Source: Deltaproteobacteria bacterium (lineage in GTDB: Bacteria > Desulfobacterota > DSM-4660 > Desulfatiglandales > B25-G16). Taken from it: a DNA stretch of 5,167 nt. The translations under genes were made by a program, and so were the position numbers. Position 1 is the first letter of the stretch, and the number at the start of each line of letters is the position of its first letter. Location of the stretch: the NCBI GenBank assembly GCA_019308645.1, contig JAFDHR010000377.1:1-5167 (forward strand), in the 5' to 3' direction. Below, one piece after another: positions 1 through 5,167 of this stretch. A model generated the notes under the pieces. The model made no database searches. It had not been told where the DNA came from and saw nothing but the letters and a program-made list of their open reading frames with translations.

Positions 1-549
1 TTTTTTACGAATTGCTGGAACAACGGTATCTTCAGCCGGATACCCGACAACAAGGATCATAAAAGGTTTTTCATTTGAAGGTCGAGACAGAATTTTGTTC
101 AAAAATCTCATCTTGCTGGGTGTGTAAGTCAATGAAACAAGACCCGCATGGTGTACTGCCGCAATAAGCATACCTGTTGCAATGCCTACTGATTCAGTTA
201 CATAGTAGTGTTTCTTTTTTCCGCCGTCCGGTAAAAAGCCATGGCGCTGGGAAAAAATGACAATTAAGTAGGGGGCAGTCTCCAAAAAAGGTTTGTTTTG
301 ATCGGTGCCCAAATGGTCAAGGGCCTTGACCCATGTTCGAGTCGAATCGCCTTCATAAAACTCGCGCTCAACTTTTTCAGCAGCTGCACGGATCTGTCGT
401 TTCACAGCATGGTCAGACACAATAACAAAACTCCATGACTGCATGTTGGCACCGCTGGGTGCTGTTGAAGCTGTACATAGGCAGTCTTCGATAATATCAC
501 GAGGTACGGGCCGATCTGAAAACTGACGAACCGTTCGGCGCCGCTTCAT
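1..549 (-). CDS. Nitroreductase-family flavoprotein, iodotyrosine deiodinase-like; 3' end cut by window edge
   Basis: The reading frame is open for 183 codons from an ATG at 549 to the window edge, so the C-terminus is missing. The start reads [16 protein letters not shown], the arginine-rich FMN-binding opening of the nitroreductase fold. It is followed by [11 protein letters not shown] (about residues 29-39), [14 protein letters not shown] in the middle and [13 protein letters not shown] near the cut end. These resemble the iodotyrosine deiodinase (IYD) branch more than classical NfsB-type enzymes. An E-x3-Y pair (E61, Y65) and K86 in NKPFLETAP sit where the IYD active-site lid has its substrate-binding Glu, Tyr and Lys, so reductive dehalogenation or another FMN-dependent reduction is plausible. 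The substrate is unknown. Family-like sequence continues upstream of this ATG (SSEFYTE), so 549 may not be the ancestral start; no ribosome-binding site precedes it. It lies downstream of the zinc-ribbon gene on the same strand. Family call good; function inferred. Confidence 0.85.
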   Translation of the reverse strand, partial: MKRRRTVRQFSDRPVPRDIIEDCLCTASTAPSGANMQSWSFVIVSDHAVKRQIRAAAEKVEREFYEGDSTRTWVKALDHLGTDQNKPFLETAPYLIVIFSQRHGFLPDGGKKKHYYVTESVGIATGMLIAAVHHAGLVSLTYTPSKMRFLNKILSRPSNEKPFMILVVGYPAEDTVVPAIRKK

Positions 550-597
550 TTCTGTATAAAATTCTGATGAGTGTTGCCTTGTATAAGAGCTAGTTTG

Positions 598-625
598 TTA
601 AGTTGATCTCATAAGGCGTACCTCT
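598..625 (-). other. Upstream start signal of the flavoprotein gene, interrupted by a stop codon
   Basis: An AGAGG ribosome-binding-like site (621-625) is followed after 8 nt by an ATG (610-612) in the same frame as the flavoprotein ORF. The fifth codon is TAA (598-600). Between this TAA and the ATG at 549 there are sixteen in-frame codons and no ATG, GTG or TTG. The last of them encode residues (EFYTE) that look like the family's conserved approach to the Arg-rich motif. This is the arrangement expected if an original start at 612 was cut off by a nonsense mutation or a sequencing error. The alternative is that the gene simply starts at 549 with a weak initiation site. Confidence 0.5.
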
Positions 626-652
626 ATATACTATTGGCAGTTTTCCGAATAA

Positions 653-2071
653 CTAAGTGATATCAAGGGCGTTCTTTTGCAGGGCAAAATTTGTGTGAGA
701 TTCCCTTAGGTAAATACCTTTTTCCATGAAAGGAATCCATAAAAGCCTGGCATTTGTAAAGTGAATCAGGGCATCTTTTACAACATTCTTTGTTTTTTTG
801 TGCCCTTTTTTTGTCATTGAGAACAGAAGAATATGTGCCATCTCTTTGGCCTCTTTTAAAGGAAGCCATACATCTGATAGATCAAGGTCTTCAATTGTGT
901 CTATCTCACTTTCAGTAAATTGAGGCTGAGCGAGGGTTAGCTGGGCTGAAAATTTATCAACCATCCTCACATTCTTTATTCTGATAGCAGGTATATAAAA
1001 GGAGATATTTCTCTTTTTTATTGCCTCTTCGTCCAAGACCCTGGGCAGGGGAAAGAGTTCATAAAATTCCTTGAGTGTTTTGTATTTCTTCTCCTGTGCT
1101 TTGATAATCCCAGTCAGTCGCCAGAAAGCCAGATATTTCCACTGTGTCTTTATGGAATCATCTTTCAAAGATATTTTATATGGTACAGGCACATAATTGC
1201 CTCCTTTTTCCTGCCAGGCACGACCGCAGGTTTTGCAGACATGAATGAGCGCATGAGGCGTGAAGGGGAAGTCCCAGCCGCAATTTGGGCACTTAAAGGG
1301 GATAAAATTCAATGGTTTATAGGGAATTTTATCTCCAGATGAGTTTCTTTTAAGTTCATCTATATCCAGGTTACCTTTAATAACCTTGTGTGAAATGGCG
1401 TCGACAATTAGCGAGGATTTTTGGCCATTATTTGTAAGAGTGTAGGAGTAAAATGGAAAATAGAGCAAAGAATAGTGCTCACCTATCAGCTCTGAGTTGA
1501 GCATTTCCACTTGGATCGAATCACTACTTCTTTGACTTACAATGGAGTTTTGAGCATGGTCAATGGCTTCCGTAAAGGAAATAGTTTGCTTTATGAGAAG
1601 GGGGTCTTTGCCCATTTTTTGTTTATTAAAGGGCCATATTTTTAGTACCTGAGCCCTGAGGCCAAGGGAGAAGAGGCCCCACTTTGAGGAGTCAAACGCG
1701 GGAAATGTACGAAACCATGGGGTCGCCCTCAGTTTTTTGAAATTTTCCCATGCCTTTTGTCCACCAGGACTTTTAAAATACTTTCTCCCAAAGATCCACT
1801 GAAAAAGCATACCATTCACTCGCCAGTAGGGGGCGTAAAGTAGATAGTGCTCAACTATGTGTAGGTCTTTTGAATCTTTGGCTTTTAAGGCACGAAGGAG
1901 GGCTGTTCCTATCTTATGGGCAGTCTCCTTAGGTGAGATAAAAAAGGACTGAACTCGGTTTCGACCCGTAGGTTTAAGTATTGAGCCGCAGTAGAGGCAT
2001 TTGAAAACGGTATCCTCCTCAGCAAGCTCAACCTCAGCCCCGCATTGGGGGCAAGTAATAGCGATGTTCAT
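653..2071 (-). CDS. Two-zinc-ribbon protein of unknown function, partner of the SPFH gene
   Basis: A 472-residue protein that I do not recognise as a named family. It opens with a zinc ribbon, C7-x2-C10 and C25-x2-C28, and has a second one in the middle, C261-x2-C264 and C279-x2-C282. Both are complete four-cysteine sets. The rest is rich in aromatic and basic residues and shows recurring short segments of the form hydrophobic-P-(F/Y/W): LLYAPYWR near 77-84, LLYFPFYSY near 202-210, YLAFWRLTG near 313-321, YIPAIRI near 359-365 and LLWIPFM near 443-449. This suggests repeated beta-rich modules. There is no signal peptide or convincing membrane helix, so it is probably cytoplasmic or membrane-peripheral. 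It starts at an ATG without a clear ribosome-binding site, 77 nt after the SPFH stop, and the spacer is a heptamer array. Adjacency and shared zinc ribbons suggest it works with the SPFH protein; that is inference. Confidence 0.85.
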   Translation of the reverse strand: MNIAITCPQCGAEVELAEEDTVFKCLYCGSILKPTGRNRVQSFFISPKETAHKIGTALLRALKAKDSKDLHIVEHYLLYAPYWRVNGMLFQWIFGRKYFKSPGGQKAWENFKKLRATPWFRTFPAFDSSKWGLFSLGLRAQVLKIWPFNKQKMGKDPLLIKQTISFTEAIDHAQNSIVSQRSSDSIQVEMLNSELIGEHYSLLYFPFYSYTLTNNGQKSSLIVDAISHKVIKGNLDIDELKRNSSGDKIPYKPLNFIPFKCPNCGWDFPFTPHALIHVCKTCGRAWQEKGGNYVPVPYKISLKDDSIKTQWKYLAFWRLTGIIKAQEKKYKTLKEFYELFPLPRVLDEEAIKKRNISFYIPAIRIKNVRMVDKFSAQLTLAQPQFTESEIDTIEDLDLSDVWLPLKEAKEMAHILLFSMTKKGHKKTKNVVKDALIHFTNARLLWIPFMEKGIYLRESHTNFALQKNALDIT

Positions 2072-2081
2072 GTGGATATTC

Positions 2082-2144
2082 GTTACTTGTTTCTGGTTAC
2101 TTGTTGCGCGTTTCCAGTTTCAAGTTTCGAGTTTCAAGTTTCAA
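2082..2144 (+). repeat. Degenerate heptamer tandem array, nine units
   Basis: Sixty-three bases divide exactly into nine 7-bp units, each beginning with GTT. The five units from 2110 on are close variants of GTTTCAA (also GTTTCGA and GTTTCCA). The first four are more divergent, with GTTACTT occurring twice (2082-2088 and 2096-2102). The array fills nearly the whole spacer between the SPFH and zinc-ribbon genes. Positions 2110-2137 form a perfect 28-nt inverted repeat with 3360-3387 on the far side of the SPFH gene. The period is seen directly; its origin is unknown. Confidence 0.85.
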
Positions 2145-2160
2145 AAGATTACGTAATCTT
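2145..2160. repeat. 16-bp perfect palindrome across the SPFH stop codon
   Basis: AAGATTACGTAATCTT is its own reverse complement, and the TAA stop of the SPFH gene (2149-2151 on the minus strand) lies inside it. On the minus strand it is followed by TTTT, so it could act as a weak terminator or 3'-end stabiliser. The stem is AT-rich, so strong termination is unlikely. Confidence 0.6.
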
Positions 2161-3342
2161 CTCTCCGCAATTATTACAAAACATGGAACCAGGCAGGATC
2201 TCATGCCCGCAATGGGGGCATTTGGCCTTGATCTTTTCTACCTTTGCGCCACAATACATGCAAAATTTTGCCTTGGTAGGAAGATTTTTACCGCACTGGG
2301 GGCAGGTGTTTTCCCTAATAATCTGGTGACCACACTGGGGGCAGAAACGAACATTGGGATCAATCTGGGCATGGCATTTGGGACAGGTTATAGTTGGAGT
2401 TTTATCCGTTGCCGTTGCCTGCATAGACTGCTGAAGGATGCCTGGCATCATCATGCCAAGGCCGGCACCAAGGCCAAGACCCATACCTGTGCCAGCAGAT
2501 CCGCCATCACCTGGCTGTCTGGCTGCGTCACCCATGGCCTTGGCGGCCTTAAATTTCATGAACTTATCCAGGTCTCCTACAGCGCCCATACCGCTCTTTT
2601 CGTCAATCATCTTCTGGACCTCAGCAGGCGGCGTGATGGAATTGATAAAGAGATCCTCAAGATGAATCCCAAATTTTCCAAAGTCTTCCTGAACCCTCGC
2701 CTTGAGCGCAACCCCGAGTTCATCATAATATTTTGGTAGATTAAGGATAGTATCCAGTATCTCTCCAATCATGTCGTTGAACCTGGAGACAATAATTTCC
2801 TTGAGGTAATCACCCGCCTGCTCAGTATTATAGACACCCTGGGTTCCTACCAGGGTATTTATGAAAAGGAGCGGCTGAACAATCCTCATTGCATATACAC
2901 CAAATGCCCTAAGCCTGACCAAACCCAGCTCGCTATCCCTGAAGGCTACCGGTTCCTTGGTCCCCCACTTTACATTGACGAAACTCTTCAGATTAACAAA
3001 GTAGACCTCGGCCCGAAATGGGCTTTTAAAACCAAAGGGGAGACTCAAGACCCTGGTTACTATAGGAAGGTTAAGGGTGGAGAGGGTGTGCCTACCGGGA
3101 CCTAAGAGGTCAAGTCCCTTGCCATCTCTGAAGAATATGGCTGCCTGGTTTTCTCTAATGACTAATTGTGCACCAAATTTAATGTCAGCAGAGCCCTTTT
3201 CAGGAATCCTATGAACCATCTCCTGTCCGGTCTCATCAAACCATTCCAAAATTTCCATAAATACCATAATAGCCTCAGGAATCCTATGAACCATCTCCTG
3301 TCCGGTCTCATCAAACCATTCCAAAATTTCCATAAATACCAT
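2149..3342 (-). CDS. SPFH-domain protein with three C-terminal zinc ribbons (YdjI / virion-core-like)
   Basis: A 397-residue protein. Residues 1-25 are repeated exactly as residues 26-50, apart from the last two positions of the second copy, where the ancestral protein continues (EKGSAD in place of EAI). About 52-270 is an SPFH (stomatin/prohibitin/flotillin-like) domain: FGAQLVIRENQAAIFFRDGK, then LLGPGRHTLST, then LPFGFKSPF. A Gly/Met-rich linker spans about 279-300. Three regular zinc ribbons follow, each C-x2-C-x10-C-x2-C: C320/323/334/337, C347/350/361/364 and C375/378/389/392. This layout is that of the YdjI-type group, whose Bacillus member sits in a PspA-type membrane-stress operon. 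A role as an oligomeric scaffold at the cytoplasmic face of the membrane is therefore plausible but not shown. The ATG at 3342 has an AGGAGG site 5 nt upstream. An internal ATG at 3267 with TGAGG upstream would give the ancestral-length protein. It lies directly upstream of the two-zinc-ribbon gene. Confidence 0.92.
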   Translation of the reverse strand: MVFMEILEWFDETGQEMVHRIPEAIMVFMEILEWFDETGQEMVHRIPEKGSADIKFGAQLVIRENQAAIFFRDGKGLDLLGPGRHTLSTLNLPIVTRVLSLPFGFKSPFRAEVYFVNLKSFVNVKWGTKEPVAFRDSELGLVRLRAFGVYAMRIVQPLLFINTLVGTQGVYNTEQAGDYLKEIIVSRFNDMIGEILDTILNLPKYYDELGVALKARVQEDFGKFGIHLEDLFINSITPPAEVQKMIDEKSGMGAVGDLDKFMKFKAAKAMGDAARQPGDGGSAGTGMGLGLGAGLGMMMPGILQQSMQATATDKTPTITCPKCHAQIDPNVRFCPQCGHQIIRENTCPQCGKNLPTKAKFCMYCGAKVEKIKAKCPHCGHEILPGSMFCNNCGEKIT

Positions 3343-3351
3343 AATAGCCTC
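3200..3351. repeat. Exact 75-bp tandem duplication of the SPFH gene's start region
   Basis: Positions 3201-3275 and 3276-3350 are identical over all 75 bases. One matching base on each side makes the period-75 tract 152 bp. The unit covers the SPFH start codon, its first 25 codons and part of the ribosome-binding site. Because 75 is a multiple of three, the frame survives and the protein gains 25 residues. No differences between the copies points to a recent event or an assembly error. Confidence 0.97.
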
Positions 3352-3353
3352 CT
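3348..3353 (-). promoter_or_regulatory. Ribosome-binding site of the SPFH gene
   Basis: AGGAGG on the minus strand lies 5 nt before the ATG at 3342. The duplicated copy (TGAGG at 3273-3277, before the ATG at 3267) keeps only part of this site because the duplication boundary falls within it. Initiation should therefore favour the outer start, with the inner start still possible. Confidence 0.8.
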
Positions 3354-3359
3354 GTTTAT

Positions 3360-3415
3360 TTGAAACTCGAAACTTGAAACTGGAAACCTGCCCTTTGACC
3401 TTTATCTCTTATCTC
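3360..3415 (-). repeat. Degenerate heptamer tandem array, eight units, in the SPFH leader
   Basis: Read on the minus strand, 56 bases divide into eight 7-bp units. Two identical GAGATAA units come first, then AGGTCAA-like units, then four variants of GTTTCAA ending 6 bp from the ribosome-binding site. The last four (3360-3387) are the exact reverse complement of 2110-2137. The array would lie in the 5' untranslated region or promoter of the SPFH gene. I could not identify a convincing -35/-10 pair in or above it. Confidence 0.8.
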
Positions 3416-3468
3416 TTTAAAAGACCTTCTCGCTCATTAATCCGTTTATCCAAAGCCGCAGCTATTTA

Positions 3469-3497
3469 GTGCCTGAACGAAAAGCCAGTTCAGGCAC
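3469..3497. repeat. Subterminal hairpin at the left end of the miniature element
   Basis: GTGCCTGAAC (3469-3478) and GTTCAGGCAC (3488-3497) form a perfect 10-bp stem around a 9-nt loop. The same GTTCAGGCAC occurs again at the right end (3600-3609), so the left arm can pair with either the near or the far copy. No T-run follows, so it is not a typical terminator. Confidence 0.85.
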
Positions 3498-3498
3498 G

Positions 3499-3526
3499 AT
3501 TTTGGATTTTAGATTGCGAATTTTGG
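3499..3526 (+). repeat. Heptamer array, four units, inside the miniature element
   Basis: Four 7-bp units, all starting ATT: ATTTTGG at both ends, with ATTTTAG and ATTGCGA between. It begins one base after the subterminal hairpin. The same 7-bp period recurs in the other spacers of the window with different unit sequence. Confidence 0.65.
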
Positions 3527-3614
3527 ATTAAAAAATAAAGCAATTTCAAAGCTTTGAAGATTTAAGGCCAAAACTTGAAAACTATATTTCGAGGTTTTCG
3601 TTCAGGCACTATTT

Positions 3615-3629
3615 AAGCTTAGCAAGCTT
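3615..3629 (+). terminator. Small hairpin, weak terminator-like
   Basis: AAGCTT, a 3-nt loop and AAGCTT form a 6-bp stem followed by TTTT-CC on the plus strand. The stem is short and low in GC, and no plus-strand gene precedes it, so a real terminator function is doubtful. The rest of 3630-3733 shows no gene or motif I can support. Confidence 0.25.
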
Positions 3630-3733
3630 TTTCCGATTGAACAAATAATCATAGACTCCCATATTTATTTCTCTTTATTACTACCCACAACTGACTACAT
3701 TCAACGGACATTGTATCTTTTTCAATATCATAT

Positions 3734-3769
3734 AAAAAAGCCCTCCGCTCTAAAAGAGGGAGGGCTTTT
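3734..3769 (-). terminator. Intrinsic terminator of the cytochrome gene
   Basis: AAAAGCCCTCC (3736-3746) pairs with GGAGGGCTTTT (3759-3769). An inner CTCT/AGAG stem closes a 3-nt loop after one bulged base. On the minus strand the hairpin runs into six T's (3739 down to 3734). It begins 26 nt after the cytochrome stop codon. A run of seven T's on the plus strand (3772-3778) would let it work in the other direction too. Confidence 0.9.
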
Positions 3770-3795
3770 GATTTTTTTGGTGTTGACAAATGCCC

Positions 3796-4917
3796 CTATT
3801 CAAGCGGGTCCTTATCATACCCGAGCTCTTTCCAGTTAAGAACATAGCCGTTTTTTCCATGGCAATCAAAGCAGGTAAATGCCTGGTCGCTTGGAACAAT
3901 TGAGTGAGTTACGCTGAAATTAAACTCTCTGCTGACTAATGTCGCATCTTTGTATTTTCCTTTCTCATATTTTCGCATCTCCTCAACCGTTGTTTCTCCG
4001 TCTTTGTTGGCATCTGCTGTCTTAACCTCGGGCACAATAATAACATCATCAAGCGCTGCATCGCCTCTTTCGATAAACCAAGCCACCTTCACCACATTGA
4101 AAGGGTATATTTTGGCCATGAGGTCAGTTGATCCTAAGATAGGCAGATGACCTAATTTCTTTCCCGTATACCATTTGTGTATTGGGATCCATCCAGGCGC
4201 CCTCTTTTTTGTGACCGGTTTTCCATCCTTTGTAAATTTATTCCAGCTTCTGCTTTTCAAGGCCTTTCCTGGCCTTGGGCCAGTATGACAGGTTACACAT
4301 GCTATTTTATTAACATGCCTGCTGTCGAGGATTTCACCCTCATCAACACTGCCATGTGGCTTTTCTTCGTGGCATTTGGTGCAGGAGAGGGTCCCTTTCA
4401 TTGTTGCCTCTGTTGTATCAATGGCATAGCCCTTGGCAAACTGGTGATCGCTATGTGGATCTGATAATCTCTCATGACAATCCTGGCACCTCATTCCTAT
4501 TGCAATATGAATATCATGTTCTTCATCAAACATATCCCCTCTTTTGGCCGTATCCTTCACATGACACTTTGTGCATTGGGCTATTGTTGGTTCCCCTTTG
4601 CCATCCTTGGTCTTATGGCAGAGCAGGCAATCGGTCTTTCCAGTTGCGGGATCTCTATAGGTGGAGGTGTGGCATTTACCACATTGTTTCTTCCATCCCT
4701 GAATCCTTCCCTGTTTTTCAAAGCTAAAGTTAGGGAGTGCGCACCACTTCTCCAGCATCCCCAAACCATTACCCCAGCCGCCAAGGGCCGGACTTTTTCC
4801 AAGTTGCCCATGATAGGAACTCTCAGCACAGTCTTTTGCCTGTAGGTTAGCAGGGCTGATTAGAAGAGCAAGGGACAAAGTAATTAAAATCATTGGGGCA
4901 TTCTTTAGAGGTTTCAC
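3796..4917 (-). CDS. Secreted heptaheme c-type cytochrome with an EF-hand-like loop
   Basis: A 373-residue protein with a signal peptide (basic start, hydrophobic 9-21, likely cleavage after LQA at 27), so it is probably periplasmic. It has seven CxxCH heme c sites at C79, C97, C115, C144, C179, C207 and C349. Six lie close together and the seventh follows a 137-residue heme-free stretch. That stretch contains DANKDGETTVEE (302-313), which fits an EF-hand calcium loop with D302, N304, D306, E308, T310 and E313 at the ligand positions. The end, H338-SIVP-x5-FTCFDCHGKNG and NWKELGYDKDP, resembles the last heme segment of octaheme tetrathionate-reductase-type cytochromes. This may be a relative with seven hemes, serving as electron carrier or reductase subunit. 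Two extra cysteines (C30, C59) could form a disulfide. The start is GTG, with AAGGAG 9 nt upstream and an in-frame TGA two codons before it. No membrane anchor or partner gene is visible. Confidence 0.92.
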   Translation of the reverse strand: MKPLKNAPMILITLSLALLISPANLQAKDCAESSYHGQLGKSPALGGWGNGLGMLEKWCALPNFSFEKQGRIQGWKKQCGKCHTSTYRDPATGKTDCLLCHKTKDGKGEPTIAQCTKCHVKDTAKRGDMFDEEHDIHIAIGMRCQDCHERLSDPHSDHQFAKGYAIDTTEATMKGTLSCTKCHEEKPHGSVDEGEILDSRHVNKIACVTCHTGPRPGKALKSRSWNKFTKDGKPVTKKRAPGWIPIHKWYTGKKLGHLPILGSTDLMAKIYPFNVVKVAWFIERGDAALDDVIIVPEVKTADANKDGETTVEEMRKYEKGKYKDATLVSREFNFSVTHSIVPSDQAFTCFDCHGKNGYVLNWKELGYDKDPLE

Positions 4918-4926
4918 GTTTCATTT

Positions 4927-4932
4927 CTCCTT
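4927..4932 (-). promoter_or_regulatory. Ribosome-binding site fixing the GTG start of the cytochrome
   Basis: AAGGAG on the minus strand stands 9 nt before the GTG at 4917. An ATG at 4924 is only 2-3 nt from it and is out of frame, so the GTG is the supported start. No clear promoter hexamers were found between here and 4998. Confidence 0.75.
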
Positions 4933-4998
4933 TTTTTATTCTATATGAACTTCAAATTACACTGGAAATAAACATTTAGTAACTTAGAAGGTTGTCAG

Positions 4999-5026
4999 GT
5001 TCACGGTTCATCGTTCACGGTTTGTC
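4999..5026 (+). repeat. Heptamer array, four units, upstream of the cytochrome
   Basis: Four 7-bp units beginning GTT: GTTCACG twice, alternating with GTTCATC and GTTTGTC. It has the same period and the same GTT opening as the array at 2082-2144, with different unit ends. It lies about 80 bp upstream of the cytochrome start. The remainder to the window end (5027-5167) contains no gene, RNA or repeat that I can support. Confidence 0.75.
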
Positions 5027-5167
5027 AGTCTACATTATTCATCGCTCTCTAACCTTGAACCCCGCCTGTCCCGATACAATCAGCGATTTTATGGGACTAA
5101 TTCATTTGACTATATGGCTAAAGTTTCTATCAGAGCCTGGAATTCAAGTTGATAATATAGAGCCAAA

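Larger units (their letters stand above)
3469..3609. mobile_element. MITE-like 141-bp element with 15-bp terminal inverted repeats
   Basis: The ends are perfect inverted repeats: GTGCCTGAACGAAAA at 3469-3483 and its reverse complement at 3595-3609. Immediately outside them is the direct repeat TATTTA (3463-3468 and 3610-3615), consistent with a 6-bp target-site duplication. The interior is AT-rich, holds no ORF, and contains a subterminal hairpin, a four-unit heptamer array and a 14-bp palindrome (TTCAAAGCTTTGAA, 3545-3558). This is the architecture of a non-autonomous miniature element or a REP-type palindrome pair. No transposase is present and I cannot name a family. It lies about 130 bp upstream of the SPFH start, between that gene and the cytochrome terminator. 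Confidence 0.65.

Noticed and set aside
663..869. 68-codon minus-strand ORF
   Set aside because: It is an out-of-frame shadow inside the 3' part of the two-zinc-ribbon gene.
2082..2144. CRISPR array
   Set aside because: The units are 7 bp and contiguous, with no spacers and no cas genes.
2101..2739. Long plus-strand ORF opposite the SPFH gene
   Set aside because: It is the antisense of the SPFH zinc ribbons and linker. Its protein has no recognisable domain, and the minus-strand frame has clear family motifs.
3166..3363. Plus-strand ORF with an internal protein repeat
   Set aside because: The repeat is only the antisense reading of the 75-bp duplication.
3388..3468. Sigma-70 promoter for the SPFH gene
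   Set aside because: TTGGAT- and TTAAAG-like boxes exist on the minus strand, but no pair has 16-18 bp spacing.
4177..4845. Several overlapping plus-strand ORFs across the cytochrome gene, and a minus-strand ORF at 4581-4829
   Set aside because: They overlap the heme-binding coding region, which has seven CxxCH motifs and a signal peptide in the true frame. They show no domain or ribosome-binding site of their own.
4846..4924. Short ORF from the ATG at 4924, overlapping the cytochrome start out of frame
   Set aside because: It encodes about 25 unremarkable residues and its ATG is too close to the ribosome-binding site. The GTG at 4917 gives the proper signal peptide.
5091..5167. Possible plus-strand ORF running off the right edge, and a minus-strand frame entering from the edge that ends near 5111
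   Set aside because: Both are very short, lack a ribosome-binding site or recognisable motif, and cannot be judged without the flanking sequence.

Overview
The window looks like bacterial chromosome or a metagenomic contig. It is moderately AT-rich, with loosely packed genes and repeat-laden spacers. A periplasmic multiheme cytochrome c, an SPFH/zinc-ribbon protein and short heptamer repeats in the spacers fit an anaerobic, sulfate-reducer-like lineage (Desulfobacterota or a neighbour). That placement is inference from gene content; no rRNA or other phylogenetic marker is present.

All four recognisable genes lie on the minus strand, so transcription runs from high to low coordinates. At the right is a seven-heme secreted cytochrome c (3796-4917). 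It starts at GTG behind a good ribosome-binding site and is closed by a strong intrinsic terminator (3734-3769). A gene-free stretch of about 450 bp (3351-3795) then holds that terminator, a small hairpin, a 141-bp MITE-like element with 15-bp inverted ends and a 6-bp target duplication, and a heptamer-repeat array.

Next come an SPFH-domain protein with three C-terminal zinc ribbons (2149-3342) and a 472-residue two-zinc-ribbon protein of unknown function (653-2071). The two probably form one unit, although a 77-bp spacer filled by another heptamer array separates them. The first 75 bp of the SPFH gene, including its start codon and part of its ribosome-binding site, are exactly duplicated in tandem and in frame. 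The last gene, cut by the left edge, is a nitroreductase-fold flavoprotein of the iodotyrosine-deiodinase-like group (1-549). Its upstream start region carries an in-frame stop codon.

The SPFH and zinc-ribbon genes could act together as a membrane-associated scaffold with a partner, by analogy with YdjI-type SPFH proteins of Bacillus. Nothing in the sequence ties them functionally to the cytochrome or the flavoprotein. The most unusual signals are in the non-coding DNA: four separate, degenerate period-7 arrays, all in spacers. Two of them share a perfect 28-nt inverted repeat that brackets the SPFH gene.
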